Assembly (NCBI RefSeq): GCF_002799155.1
Contig: NZ_NERD01000002.1
Span: 124,001-188,000 of the forward strand
DNA length: 64,000 bases
Source: Stenotrophomonas maltophilia
GTDB taxonomy: Bacteria > Pseudomonadota > Gammaproteobacteria > Xanthomonadales > Xanthomonadaceae
Reading direction: 5' to 3'
Position 1 is the first letter of the stretch. Every line of letters begins with the position of its first letter. This document shows positions 45,864 to 55,281 of the stretch, in pieces. Made by a program: the position numbers and the translations under genes. The notes below the pieces were generated by a model. The model saw only the letters and a list, made by a program, of their open reading frames with translations. It did not search any database and had not been told where the DNA came from.

Positions 45864-48449
45864 GTGATCGGAAACAGATTGACATTGTCGATCCATCAGG
45901 CGCTTTGCCTGTTGGTTGCTGGCGTAGCCTGCCCAGGATGGGCGCTGGCTGCCCCGGCCAATCTCGGCGAACAGGCGCTGATGGCGCAGAGTGGTGCGGC
46001 CAACGCGCGTGCACCGGAATCGGCCCAGTTCAACTCCAGCTTCCTGTCGGGTCAGGCCAAGCAGGTCGACCTGGCAGCCTTCAGCAACGGCAACCCGATG
46101 GTGGCCGGCACCTACCGCGTCGACGTCTACGTCAACGGGGCCTGGCAGGGCCGCCGCGACCTGCAGTTCAAGGCCGATGCGCAGGGCCGCGTCGATGCCT
46201 GCCTGCCGCTGCCGATGCTGGAAGAAATGGGCGTGGACAGCGAGGCCGTGCTGCTGCAGCAGGACCCGTCGGTGCCCACCGACAAGACCAGCTGCGTGCC
46301 GGTCCAGCAGCGCATGGCCAATGCCTACGGTGTCTATGACAGCGGCAACCTGCGCTACGACCTCAGCATTCCGCAGGTATTCCTGCGCCGTGAGGCACGT
46401 GGTTACGTCAATCCGGCGCTGTGGGACCGTGGCATCAATGCCGGCTTCGTCGGCTACAGCTTCAATGCCATCGACAGCGACAGCCGTGTCGAAGGTGGCC
46501 AGCGCAACCGCAGTGCCTACCTCGGCCTCAACGCCGGCATGAACCTGGGTGGCTGGCAGTTCCGCCACGATTCGAACCTGACCTGGTCCGAGGGTGATGG
46601 CCGCCATTGGCAGAGCATCGCCACCTATGCGCAGCGCGGCATCCCGCAGGTGCGCGGCATGCTCACCATCGGTGAGGCCTACACCACCGGTGAACTGTTC
46701 GACTCGATCGGTTACCGCGGTGCCAGCCTGGCCAGCGACGACCGCATGCTGCCCGATTCTCTGCGCGGTTACGCGCCGGTCGTGCGCGGCATCGCCGAGA
46801 CCAACGCACGCATCGAAGTGCGCCAGAACGAGCAGCTGATCTACTCCTCCACCGTGTCGCCGGGCAGCTTCGTCATCGACGACCTGTACCCGACCGGCTA
46901 CGGCGGCGACCTGGAAGTGAGCGTGATCGAGGCCGATGGCCGCCGCCGCGAATTCAAGGTGCCGTTCGGTTCGGTGCCGCAGATGCTGCGCGAAGGCGTG
47001 TCGCGTTACTCGCTGACCGCCGGCCAGGTGCGCAACAAGCTGCTGGCCGATGAGCCGTGGCTGGTGCAGGGCACCTACCAGCGCGGTATCGGCAACCAGC
47101 TGACCCTGTACGGTGGCAGCGCCCTGAGCGACGGCTACCTGTCGCTGCTGTACGGCGTCGGCGTGTCCACGCCGGTCGGCGCGTTCGCCGCCGACGTCAC
47201 CCACGCACGCACCACGTTCGACCACTACGGCAACCACACCGGTGCCAGCGTGCGCTTGAGCTACAGCAACATGATCGGCGAGACCGGGACCAACCTGACC
47301 CTGGCCGCCTACCGCTACTCGACCGAAGGCTTCTACAGCCTGCAGGACGCCCTGTATGGGCGCGATTCGGACAAGCGCGGCATCGACCCGACCACCCGTG
47401 GCCGCCAGCGCAGCCAGTTCCAGGTAACCCTGAACCAGCCGCTGGGCCGTCGTGGCGGCGCGCTGTACGTGACCGGTTCGGTGCGCGACTTCTACGACCG
47501 CTCCGGCACCTCCAAGCAGTACCAGGTGGGCTACAACAACGCCTGGCGCTCGGTGAACTACGGCTTCTCCGCGCTGCGCACCGAAGAAGGCGTGCTCGGC
47601 CGTTCCGACACCCAGTACCTGCTGTCGATGAGCGTGCCGCTGGGCCGTGGCACCCACCCGGTGTCGTTCAGCGCCGATCTCGGCGTGCGCGAGCGCGGTG
47701 GCTACGACAACAGCCGCGTCGGCGTCACCGGTTCGGCCGGCATCGACAACAACTTCAGCTACGGCGTGGCGCTGTCCGACTCCCGCGAAGGTGGCACCAC
47801 CGCAGTGGGCAGCGCGGAATACCGCAGCCGCTACAGCGCGTTGAACGCGACCTACAGCCACTCGCGCGACTTCCGCCAGGCGTCGGTCGGTGCCAACGGC
47901 AGCGTGGTCGTGCATCCGGGCGGCTTCACCTTCACCCCGCAGCGTGGCGACACCATGGTGCTGGTGGAAGCGCCGGGCGCGCGCGATGCGATCGTCAGCA
48001 ACGCCCCGGGCCTGCGCGTCGATGGCCGCGGCTACGCGGTCGTCCCGTACGTGTCGCCGTACCGCCTCAACACCGTCACCCTCGACCCGCAGGGCATGGC
48101 ACATGACGTCGAGCTGGAAAGCACCAGCCAGTCGATCGCGCCGTTCGCCGGTGCCATCAGCTACCTGCGCTTCGATACCCGCAAGGGCAACGCGCTGCTG
48201 ATCCAGGTGCGCAACACCGATGGCCGCACGATGCCGTTCGGTGCGCAGGTCAAGGACGAGCAGGGCCAGCCGGTGGGCATGGTCAGCCAGGGTGGCCGCC
48301 TGTACGTGCGCAGTGAGAAGAACCAGGGCCAGTTGCAGGTCGAGTGGGGCGCAGGTGCCGACCAGCGCTGCACCATTGATTACCAGGTACCGGCGGGCGC
48401 CGATGCGTCCAAGACCGGCTTCATCCCGCTGGAGGCAGCATGCCGATGA
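45864..48449 (+). CDS. Outer-membrane fimbrial usher (FimD/PapC-like)
   Basis: An 861-residue usher that secretes and assembles fimbrial subunits. The GTG start has GAAGGA upstream; the predicted signal peptide is MIGNRLTLSIHQALCLLVAGVACPGWALA. Domains: N-terminal chaperone-subunit-binding domain (about 55-160, FNSSFLSGQAKQVDLAAFSNGNPMVAGTYRVDVYVNG), a 24-strand barrel with a plug region (about 175-650, including APVVRGIAETNARIEVRQNEQLIYSSTVSPGSFVIDDLYPTGYGGDLEVSVIEADGR) and two C-terminal domains (APGARDAIVSNAPGLRVDGRGYAVVPYVSPYRLNTVTLD; MPFGAQVKDEQGQPVGMVSQGGRLYVR). It overlaps the adhesin gene. Confidence 0.96.
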   Translation: MIGNRLTLSIHQALCLLVAGVACPGWALAAPANLGEQALMAQSGAANARAPESAQFNSSFLSGQAKQVDLAAFSNGNPMVAGTYRVDVYVNGAWQGRRDLQFKADAQGRVDACLPLPMLEEMGVDSEAVLLQQDPSVPTDKTSCVPVQQRMANAYGVYDSGNLRYDLSIPQVFLRREARGYVNPALWDRGINAGFVGYSFNAIDSDSRVEGGQRNRSAYLGLNAGMNLGGWQFRHDSNLTWSEGDGRHWQSIATYAQRGIPQVRGMLTIGEAYTTGELFDSIGYRGASLASDDRMLPDSLRGYAPVVRGIAETNARIEVRQNEQLIYSSTVSPGSFVIDDLYPTGYGGDLEVSVIEADGRRREFKVPFGSVPQMLREGVSRYSLTAGQVRNKLLADEPWLVQGTYQRGIGNQLTLYGGSALSDGYLSLLYGVGVSTPVGAFAADVTHARTTFDHYGNHTGASVRLSYSNMIGETGTNLTLAAYRYSTEGFYSLQDALYGRDSDKRGIDPTTRGRQRSQFQVTLNQPLGRRGGALYVTGSVRDFYDRSGTSKQYQVGYNNAWRSVNYGFSALRTEEGVLGRSDTQYLLSMSVPLGRGTHPVSFSADLGVRERGGYDNSRVGVTGSAGIDNNFSYGVALSDSREGGTTAVGSAEYRSRYSALNATYSHSRDFRQASVGANGSVVVHPGGFTFTPQRGDTMVLVEAPGARDAIVSNAPGLRVDGRGYAVVPYVSPYRLNTVTLDPQGMAHDVELESTSQSIAPFAGAISYLRFDTRKGNALLIQVRNTDGRTMPFGAQVKDEQGQPVGMVSQGGRLYVRSEKNQGQLQVEWGAGADQRCTIDYQVPAGADASKTGFIPLEAACR

Positions 48450-49477
48450 TTTCTTCCCGTGGCCGCAAGGCACTGGCCGCGTTGGCCCTGCTGGGTGGCG
48501 TGCTGCTGGCGCAGCAGGCCAGTGCGGCCTGCCGCATCCAGGTCAACGGTTTCGTTGCGCAGGACGTGCAGATGGACATGGGTCAGATCGTGATCCTGCC
48601 CAGCACGCCCGTTGGCGGCGTGATCAAGGAAATCAGCGTGCCGATCAACCAGCAGAACAGCGTTGCCCGCTGTGACTACTGGTACGGTGGCAGCTCGACC
48701 GGCGAGTATGTCAACGCGCCGCAGAAGCGACCGGTGGCCGGCTTTGCCAACGTCTATGAGACCGGCGTGGCCGGCGTGGGCATCCGCCTGTTCCGCGACT
48801 CCGGCGCGATCCAGACCTACTACCCGCATTCCATCAATTTCGCGGCCAACTCCACCATCTCGCTGATCGGCGGCCAGTTCCGCATCCAGCTGATCAAGAC
48901 CGCCGCGCAGACCGGTTCGGGCGTGATCGCGCCGAACGGTCGCTTCACCACGTATTACTTTGATGGTGATGGCCCCAGCCGCCCGGTGCTGACTTCCACC
49001 TTCAGGGGCTCGGGCACCACCGTGGTCAGCCCGACCTGCGAAGTGCAGGCCGGCAGCCGCAACATCGCGGTTGATTTCGGCAGCGTGCCCAACACCACCT
49101 TCACCGGTGTCGGTTCCAAGGCCGTCGATCGTGATTTCGAGATCCGCCTGAACTGCCAGGGAAGCAATGTCGCGCAGTATCAGAGCAAGATCGGCATCCG
49201 CCTCGACGCCGATCAGGACAGCTCGAACATGCCCGGCGTGCTGAAGCTCAGCGCGGCCACCAACAGCGCCACCCGCATCGGCATCCAGATGGTCCAGCGC
49301 GATGGCAGCACCGAGCGCGAAGTGCGCTTCGGCCAGACCGTCAACGTCGGTACCACCACGCCGGGTACCAGCACCATGACTCTGCCATTGCGTGCCCGTT
49401 ACGTGCAGACCCAGGCCGGCACGGTCGGTGCGGGTGTCGCGAACGGCCAAGCCACCTTCACCATCCAGTACGAGTAA
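48440..49477 (+). CDS. Two-domain fimbrial tip adhesin
   Basis: A 345-residue exported protein with signal peptide ending LLGGVLLAQQASA and mature start ACRIQVNGF. The N-terminal half is a unique lectin-like domain with its own cysteine pair (ACRIQV, VARCDYWYGG). The C-terminal half is a pilin domain (about 190-345) with the second pair (SPTCEVQAG, RLNCQGS) and the FGSVPNTTFTGVG and ATFTIQYE strands. This FimH-like two-domain architecture and the terminal operon position indicate the tip adhesin. Two ATGs compete: 48440 has GGAGG only 4 bases upstream, while 48446 has it 10 bases upstream and overlaps the usher stop. The receptor is unknown. Confidence 0.88.
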   Translation: MPMISSRGRKALAALALLGGVLLAQQASAACRIQVNGFVAQDVQMDMGQIVILPSTPVGGVIKEISVPINQQNSVARCDYWYGGSSTGEYVNAPQKRPVAGFANVYETGVAGVGIRLFRDSGAIQTYYPHSINFAANSTISLIGGQFRIQLIKTAAQTGSGVIAPNGRFTTYYFDGDGPSRPVLTSTFRGSGTTVVSPTCEVQAGSRNIAVDFGSVPNTTFTGVGSKAVDRDFEIRLNCQGSNVAQYQSKIGIRLDADQDSSNMPGVLKLSAATNSATRIGIQMVQRDGSTEREVRFGQTVNVGTTTPGTSTMTLPLRARYVQTQAGTVGAGVANGQATFTIQYE

Positions 49478-49514
49478 GCCGGCCGCAGGCCGCCGCCACC
49501 GCTGCGTTCCACCG

Positions 49515-49543
49515 CAACGTCACCTGTTCCGCAGGTGGCGTTG
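49515..49543 (+). terminator. Hairpin after the fimbrial operon
   Basis: A 12-bp stem (caacgtcacctg/caggtggcgttg, one G-T pair) with a 5-base loop starts 37 bp past the adhesin stop, with no long T-tract. It probably marks the 3' end of the smf transcript. Confidence 0.5.
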
Positions 49544-49553
49544 ACTGCGTCTT

Positions 49554-49574
49554 GATCTTCCAACGATGAAGATC
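49554..49574. promoter_or_regulatory. Inverted repeat in the leader of the wecB-nfr operon
   Basis: GATCTTC and GAAGATC flank a 7-base spacer (caacgat), giving a 7-7-7 operator-like dyad about 170 bp upstream of the wecB GTG. A 10-bp palindrome CCTCATGAGG lies further down the leader (about 49633-49642). Either could bind a regulator; none is identifiable from sequence. Confidence 0.35.
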
Positions 49575-49744
49575 AGTGCCACGACGCACGTACACCCACA
49601 TGGATGTGATGTATGTCGCGAATTTGGAGTTTCCTCATGAGGTGACCGTCTCCTGCCTGCGGGCATTGGACGGGAATGCCGAAAGGATCCAGACGTGGCT
49701 ACAGCTACCTGCATCCCCCCGCACCATCCTTCGGGAGCGCTGCG

Positions 49745-50929
49745 GTGAAGGTCCTGTCGGTGTTCGGCACGCGGCCGGAAGCCATCAAGATGGGACCGCT
49801 GGTGCGGGCCCTGGCGGGGGCTGCGGACATTGAATCGGTGGTCTGCATCACCGGCCAGCACCGGGTGATGCTCGACCAGGTGATGTCGCTGTTCGGGATC
49901 ACTGCCGACCACGACCTCGATGTCATGGTGCCCAACCAGACCCTCAATGGCCTGTGTTCCAAGCTGTTCGAACGGCTTGACGCGCTCTACACGCAGGTCC
50001 GTCCGGACCGGGTACTGGTGCATGGCGACACCACCACGGCGATGACTGCCGCGCTGGCCGCATTCCATCACCGCATTCCGATCGGTCACGTCGAGGCTGG
50101 CCTGCGCACCGGCGACATCCACCGGCCGTGGCCGGAGGAAATGAACCGGCGGGTGATCGATGTGATTGGCCACCAGCTGTACGCGCCTACGCCCAGCTCG
50201 CGCGCAAACCTGGCCGGTGAGCACCTGGGCGGGCAGATCCTGGTCACCGGCAACACCGTCATCGATGCCCTGCAGCAGACCGTAGAACGCCTGGATGCCG
50301 ATCCGGCACTGCGCGCGCAGGCCGACCAACCCTTCCACATGCTCGACCCCGCACGCCGCCTGCTGGTGGTCACCGGCCACCGCCGCGAAAGCTTCGGCCA
50401 GGGCTTCGAGGACATCTGCCGTGCGCTGGCCGAGCTGGCCCGGCGGCCGGACCTGCAGGTGCTGTACCCGGTGCACCTCAACCCGAACGTGCAGGGACCG
50501 GTCAACGCCCACCTTGGCAACCTGGACAACGTGCACCTGGTGCCACCGCAGGATTACCTGCGCTTCGTGCGCCTGATGCAGCGCGCCGACGTCATCCTCA
50601 CCGACTCCGGTGGCGTGCAGGAAGAAGCGCCCGCACTGGCCAAACCGGTGCTGGTGATGCGCGATGTCACCGAGCGGCCGGAGGCGGTCGAAGCCGGTGT
50701 GGTGACACTGGTCGGTACCACGCCCTCGCGCATCGTCGATGCGGTCAACGCGGTATTGGCACAACCCCCGCAGCCGGCCCGCTTCGACCCCGATGCCAGC
50801 CCCTACGGCGACGGCCGTGCCAGCGCACGCATCGTTGCCGCCCTGCGCGGCGCGCCGCTTCCCGAATTCTCGCCCGGTCTCCGTCGCGGCGGTGCCGCCC
50901 TCCCTCATCCCCGTGAAGTGACGCCATGA
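49745..50929 (+). CDS. wecB: UDP-N-acetylglucosamine 2-epimerase (non-hydrolysing)
   Basis: A 394-residue cytosolic enzyme that interconverts UDP-GlcNAc and UDP-ManNAc. The GTG start gives MKVLSVFGTRPEAIKMGPLV, the exact family N-terminus. Other signatures are VCITGQHRVMLDQVMSLFGI, VLVHGDTTTAMTAALAAFHHRIPIGHVEAGLRTGDIHRPWPEEMNRR, TGNTVIDAL, VTGHRRESFGQGF, LYPVHLNPNVQGPV and ILTDSGGVQEEAPALAKPVLVMRDVTERPEAVEAGVVTLVG, which includes the substrate-binding GGVQEE. Its stop overlaps the BcsB-like gene (ATGA), tying it to the nfr genes rather than to an enterobacterial common antigen cluster. It would supply UDP-ManNAc to NfrB. Confidence 0.96.
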   Translation: MKVLSVFGTRPEAIKMGPLVRALAGAADIESVVCITGQHRVMLDQVMSLFGITADHDLDVMVPNQTLNGLCSKLFERLDALYTQVRPDRVLVHGDTTTAMTAALAAFHHRIPIGHVEAGLRTGDIHRPWPEEMNRRVIDVIGHQLYAPTPSSRANLAGEHLGGQILVTGNTVIDALQQTVERLDADPALRAQADQPFHMLDPARRLLVVTGHRRESFGQGFEDICRALAELARRPDLQVLYPVHLNPNVQGPVNAHLGNLDNVHLVPPQDYLRFVRLMQRADVILTDSGGVQEEAPALAKPVLVMRDVTERPEAVEAGVVTLVGTTPSRIVDAVNAVLAQPPQPARFDPDASPYGDGRASARIVAALRGAPLPEFSPGLRRGGAALPHPREVTP

Positions 50930-53127
50930 CCCAGCCCGGCCGCTCTCCCCTGTTTGCTTCCGCTGCTGCGTTCGTCCTGTCGGGCGTGGTCGGCAGTGCC
51001 CATGCCGCCGACAGCGTTGCCGGCCAGTTCACCGAATGGAGCGGCGACAGCACGGTGAACCGGCAGATGACCCTGCGCGAACTCGGTTTCCGCCAACCAC
51101 TCGTGCTGAGCGGGCAGGAGAGCCAGCGCGAGGTCTACCTGCCGGTGCCGGCCGGCGTCGCCACCCGCGATGCGCAGCTGCAGCTGGATGGGCGCTATGT
51201 GCGTGGCCACGCCGGGCGGACCTCGAGCCTGTGGTCGGTCGATGGCGATCCGATCGCGGCGCGCTCGATCACCGACGCGCAGGGCGATGCCAGCCAGCTG
51301 CTGGCCATCGATGGCGAACCCCGCCAGAACGGCTTCGTGCGGGTGGGCGTTGGCTGGTGGTCGATCGTGTCCGACTACCAGTGTGCCGACCAGAGTGCAC
51401 CGGCCAACGTGCTGCGGCTGTCGCCGGACTCGCGTTTCAGCTATCGCTTCGACGGCCGTGCCGTGGACACCGTGGCCAAGGCGTGGGGCGCGCTGCCACC
51501 GCAGGTGCGGCTGCTGGTGGATGGCAAAGCGCTGCAGGCGCCAACCTATGATGCCGCCTGGCGCATCGGTACCGCGTTGCAGGCCGGCGGAAAGCAGGTG
51601 CAGGTGGTGGCGCTGCCCAAGGTCGGTGACAGCGTCGACCTGGCCGGCATCAGCATCCCGGCCAGCCTGCAGGGCGTGCCGGCCTACGCCGCGCTGGCCA
51701 CGGGCGAGCGCGCGCATGCGATCAAGGACCTGGCCGAAGTTGGCGCACTGCTGTCGCTGCGTGACAGTGGGCCGCTGGCGGCCGATGTGATGATCGGCAG
51801 CGATGCGCTGCGGGCCGGCGTAAGCGCGGCACTGGACGCGCTGGCCGTACAGGTCGGCGCTGCTGGTGCCGATGCGGGCACTGCCTTCGCTGCGTGGCGC
51901 GGTACCGACATGGCTGGGCTGGAAAAGCCCGCTGCCAACGTCTCGGTCAGCGTTGTCGCCGTTGCCGGCCGTCCGACGCTGGTGGTCGACCCGGCAGCGG
52001 CAGGCAAGGTCGCCGGGCTGTTCGCCGAACAGTGGCGCAGCTACGCGCTGGGCCGCAGCCTGCAGGTCAGCCAAGCGGGCACGCCGAAACTGGACGGTGA
52101 CCAGGTGCTGTTGAGCCGGCTCGGCAACATCGCCGGCACGATGGACGTGGTGACCCGCGCCGATCGCAGCGCCAGCTTCGACCTCGGCGCGCTGTCGGCC
52201 GATGGGCGCCTGCCCGAGCAAGTGGTGATCGATGTCTCGGCGGCGCCCAACGCAGCCGGGCAGGGCGCGGTGGCGACCCTCTACTTCAACGATTACCTGC
52301 TGGGTGGCAAGGTGCTGACGGCCAATGGCCAGCCGCAACGGCTGGTGGCCAAGGTGCCGGCCTACGCGCTCTCGGCGCGCAACGAGATCCGCGTCAGCTT
52401 CCTGCGCCAGCCGGCGCGGCCCTATTGTCACGACCCGGCCACCGGCTATCCGGTCTCGATCCTGCCCAGCAGCCACCTGACCCTGGCCAAGCGTTCGCTG
52501 GGCAGTGACTTCGTTGGTGCCAGCAGCCAGCTGTCGCGCGGCAACCAGGTGTTCGTGCCCGGCACCTGGCTGCAGGATGCGCCGGCCTCGCTGGGCAAGG
52601 TCATCGCGGTGGCCAGTGCCGTGGGCGCGTCACCGGAGGCGTCGGAACTGAAGGTGGTCGATGCCGGTGCCGCGGTCAGCCCGGGCGCGCCATGGCTGGC
52701 GTTCGGCGTGGCGCCCTCCGGTGTTGATGTGGCCGGCCTGAAGGATGGTCATCTGCTGATCGGGGCGAAGCCGCAGCCGCTGCTGGATGTCAGCGGGCTG
52801 GATCGTGCTGCCGTGGTGCAGGTGGGGTCGTCCGGCGGCCAGCTGGGCGTGCTCTACAGCGACCTCGGTGCGCAGGCACCGTTGTTCGGCGCGCCGTTCC
52901 GGCTGCTACGCGGTGATCTCGCCGTGCTCGACGGCAGTGATGCCGTGCGCGAATTCGACCGCCAGGATCCCTATGGCACGCGTATCGCGCAGGACGGCAA
53001 TCCGCAATCGAAGTGGGAACGGCACATGGTCTGGTTGCTGCTGCTGGTCGGCGTGATCGTGTTCGCGCTGCTGGCCGCCCGCGTTACCCAGGTTCGCCGC
53101 CGCAAGTCCGCCAACACAGGGCACTGA
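50926..53127 (+). CDS. BcsB-like periplasmic polysaccharide-synthase subunit
   Basis: A 733-residue protein with a signal peptide (FASAAAFVLSGVVGSAHA), a large periplasmic part rich in beta structure, and one C-terminal membrane helix followed by basic residues (MVWLLLLVGVIVFALLAARVTQVRRRKS). Alternating jelly-roll-like and mixed segments (TLRELGFRQPLVLSGQESQREVYLPVPAGV; FNDYLLGGKVL; VPAYALSARNEIRVSFLRQPARPYCHDP) match the BcsB family, which guides the growing chain across the periplasm and holds the synthase. No bcsA, bcsZ or bcsC is nearby; instead it is fused by overlap to wecB and lies 6 bp from nfrB, so it probably serves NfrB, not cellulose synthase. Confidence 0.8.
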   Translation: MTQPGRSPLFASAAAFVLSGVVGSAHAADSVAGQFTEWSGDSTVNRQMTLRELGFRQPLVLSGQESQREVYLPVPAGVATRDAQLQLDGRYVRGHAGRTSSLWSVDGDPIAARSITDAQGDASQLLAIDGEPRQNGFVRVGVGWWSIVSDYQCADQSAPANVLRLSPDSRFSYRFDGRAVDTVAKAWGALPPQVRLLVDGKALQAPTYDAAWRIGTALQAGGKQVQVVALPKVGDSVDLAGISIPASLQGVPAYAALATGERAHAIKDLAEVGALLSLRDSGPLAADVMIGSDALRAGVSAALDALAVQVGAAGADAGTAFAAWRGTDMAGLEKPAANVSVSVVAVAGRPTLVVDPAAAGKVAGLFAEQWRSYALGRSLQVSQAGTPKLDGDQVLLSRLGNIAGTMDVVTRADRSASFDLGALSADGRLPEQVVIDVSAAPNAAGQGAVATLYFNDYLLGGKVLTANGQPQRLVAKVPAYALSARNEIRVSFLRQPARPYCHDPATGYPVSILPSSHLTLAKRSLGSDFVGASSQLSRGNQVFVPGTWLQDAPASLGKVIAVASAVGASPEASELKVVDAGAAVSPGAPWLAFGVAPSGVDVAGLKDGHLLIGAKPQPLLDVSGLDRAAVVQVGSSGGQLGVLYSDLGAQAPLFGAPFRLLRGDLAVLDGSDAVREFDRQDPYGTRIAQDGNPQSKWERHMVWLLLLVGVIVFALLAARVTQVRRRKSANTGH

Positions 53128-53133
53128 TCCACC

Positions 53134-55281
53134 GTGGACGGTCTGTTCTGGAACATCCAGCTGGCCAACTACTACGCCGCCCTGGAAACCACGGCAGCGG
53201 CGGTGGCCGTGCTGATCCTCATCTCCAGCCTCGATGACCTGTTCATCGATGCCTGGTACTGGGTACGCGAGAGCTGGCGCGCGCTCACCATCAAGCGCCG
53301 CGATGCGTACCGGCCGCTGACCCAGGAAGACCTGCTGCAGCGGCCACAACAGCCGCTGGCGATCATGGTGCCGGCGTGGATGGAGTACGACGTCATCGCG
53401 CAGATGGTGGAGAACATGATCAACGTGCTCGACTACCGCGAGTACGTCGTGTTCGTCGGCACCTATCCCAACGATCCGCAGACCATGGACGAAGTCGAGC
53501 GCATGCGCCGCCGCTACAAGCGCCTGCGCCGCGTGGAAGTGCCCCACGACGGGCCGACCAGCAAGGCCGACTGCCTGAACTGGCTGATCCTGGCCATCTT
53601 CGACTACGAGAAGCGGCACGACATCGAGTTCGCCGGGGTGATCCTGCACGACAGCGAGGACGTGCTGCACCCGATGGAACTGCGCTTCTACAACTACCTG
53701 CTGCCGCGCAAGGACATGATCCAGCTGCCGGTCACCTCGCTGGACCGCGAGTGGTACGAGCTGGTGGCCGGTGTCTACATGGACGAATTCGCCGAATGGC
53801 ACGCCAAGGATCTGGTGGTGCGTGAAAGTGTTTCCGGCATGGTGCCGTCGGCGGGCGTGGGTACCTGTTTCTCGCGGCGGGCATTGCTGGCACTGAGCGC
53901 GCAGACCGACAACCAACCCTTCAACACCGACAGCCTCACCGAGGATTACGACGTGGGTGCACGGTTGGCGGCGATGGGCATGCAGTCGATTTTCGCGCGC
54001 TTCCCGGTGCAGTTCCGCGTGCGCCGCCCGTCGTGGTTCGGCTGGGGGCCGGTACGCGAGCGCACCCAGCAGATGGCGCTGTGCGTGCGCGAATATTTCC
54101 CCGACAATTTCCGTGCCTCGTACCGGCAGAAGGCACGCTGGGTACTGGGCATCGGCCTGCAGAGCTGGGAGTCGCTGGGCTGGCGTGGTTCGCTGGCGAC
54201 CAAGTACCTGCTGGCGCGCGACCGCAAGGGCATCATCACCTCGTTCGTCAGCATCATCGCCTATCTCATCTTCCTGCAGCTGCTGCTGTTCTGGCTGCTG
54301 AAGATGACCGGGGTGTGGACGATGCAGTTCCCCAGCGTGTTCCAGGCCGGTACCTGGCAGATGAACGTGGCGCTGCTGACCACTGCGGCACTGGCGACCC
54401 GGGTCGTGCAGCGCTTCTACTTCGTCAACCGGCTATACGGCTGGGAGCATGCGTTGATGTCGATCCCGCGCATGGTGGTCGGCAACATGATCAATTTCAT
54501 GGCCACCGCACGCGCGTGGAAGGTGTTCCTGGCCTACCTGCTGTTCGGCAAGCGCATGGTCTGGGACAAGACCATGCACGACTTCCCGGACGCCGCCCAG
54601 CTGGTGCAGACCCGCAAGCAGCTGGGCGAGCTGTTGGCCACCTGGCAGGCGGTGGAACCGGAGCGGCTGCAGCAGGCGCTGGACCAGCAGCATGCCGGCC
54701 GTCAGCAGCCGCTGGGCCGCATCCTGCTCACCCAGGGCTGGCTGGATGATGAAACGCTGGCCGAGGCCATCGCCTTCCAGGGCGACCTGCAGCGCGCGGT
54801 GATCGATGTGGGCTACCTGCGCGCCGGCCAGTTCCCGGTCAGCGCCGATGCCTGCGTGCAATGGCGCATGCTGCCGCTGCCACCGCGCCAGCAAGGCACC
54901 CTGCGGCTGGCCGTGGCCAGCCCATTGCCCGAAGAGGCGTTGGCACTGCTGAAGCAGGAAACCCGCAGCGCCCACATTGAACAGAGCATCGCCCGCGAAA
55001 GCGAGATCAACGCCGGCCTGCGCCTGATCGGCGGTGACCGGCACTGGCAGCTGGACAACGTACCGTTGCTGGGCGACCTGTTGGTGGAGATGCGCCTGAT
55101 CGACCACGCGCGCTTCGAGATTGCACTGGACGACTACAAGCCGCAGCGCGATGGACGCATTGGCGATTACCTGGTCAAGCAGGGCATTGCCACCGAAGAC
55201 GCCGTGGCCCAGGCCATGCAGGAGCAGCGCCGGCGTGCGGCCACGCTGCAGTCGCCGCCTCCCGGAGCCGTGCCGGCATGA
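53134..55281 (+). CDS. nfrB: NfrB-like membrane glycosyltransferase with MshEN-like C-terminus
   Basis: A 715-residue inner-membrane GT2 protein of the NfrB (phage N4 adsorption protein B) family, GTG start. One N-terminal helix (ALETTAAAVAVLILIS) precedes the GT2 domain: AIMVPAWMEYDVIAQM, GTYPNDPQTM, GPTSKADCLNWLI, GVILHDSEDVLHPMELR (D-x-E/D-x-D-like) and a Q-x-x-RW-type QKARWVLGIGLQSWES. Further helices follow at about 355-385 and 405-480. The C-terminal 200 residues contain three repeats of the MshEN type (LGRILLTQGWLDDETLAEAIAFQ; LGDLLVEMRLIDHARFEIAL; IGDYLVKQGIATEDAVAQAMQEQ), a known c-di-GMP-binding fold. In E. coli NfrB is the c-di-GMP-responsive transferase of the N4 glycan receptor. 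It overlaps nfrA by four bases. Confidence 0.9.
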   Translation: MDGLFWNIQLANYYAALETTAAAVAVLILISSLDDLFIDAWYWVRESWRALTIKRRDAYRPLTQEDLLQRPQQPLAIMVPAWMEYDVIAQMVENMINVLDYREYVVFVGTYPNDPQTMDEVERMRRRYKRLRRVEVPHDGPTSKADCLNWLILAIFDYEKRHDIEFAGVILHDSEDVLHPMELRFYNYLLPRKDMIQLPVTSLDREWYELVAGVYMDEFAEWHAKDLVVRESVSGMVPSAGVGTCFSRRALLALSAQTDNQPFNTDSLTEDYDVGARLAAMGMQSIFARFPVQFRVRRPSWFGWGPVRERTQQMALCVREYFPDNFRASYRQKARWVLGIGLQSWESLGWRGSLATKYLLARDRKGIITSFVSIIAYLIFLQLLLFWLLKMTGVWTMQFPSVFQAGTWQMNVALLTTAALATRVVQRFYFVNRLYGWEHALMSIPRMVVGNMINFMATARAWKVFLAYLLFGKRMVWDKTMHDFPDAAQLVQTRKQLGELLATWQAVEPERLQQALDQQHAGRQQPLGRILLTQGWLDDETLAEAIAFQGDLQRAVIDVGYLRAGQFPVSADACVQWRMLPLPPRQQGTLRLAVASPLPEEALALLKQETRSAHIEQSIARESEINAGLRLIGGDRHWQLDNVPLLGDLLVEMRLIDHARFEIALDDYKPQRDGRIGDYLVKQGIATEDAVAQAMQEQRRRAATLQSPPPGAVPA

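Noticed and set aside
45741-48473. A 910-codon antisense frame opposite the usher gene
   Set aside because: Shadow of the usher; no recognisable motif and it runs across the usher boundaries into neighbouring genes.
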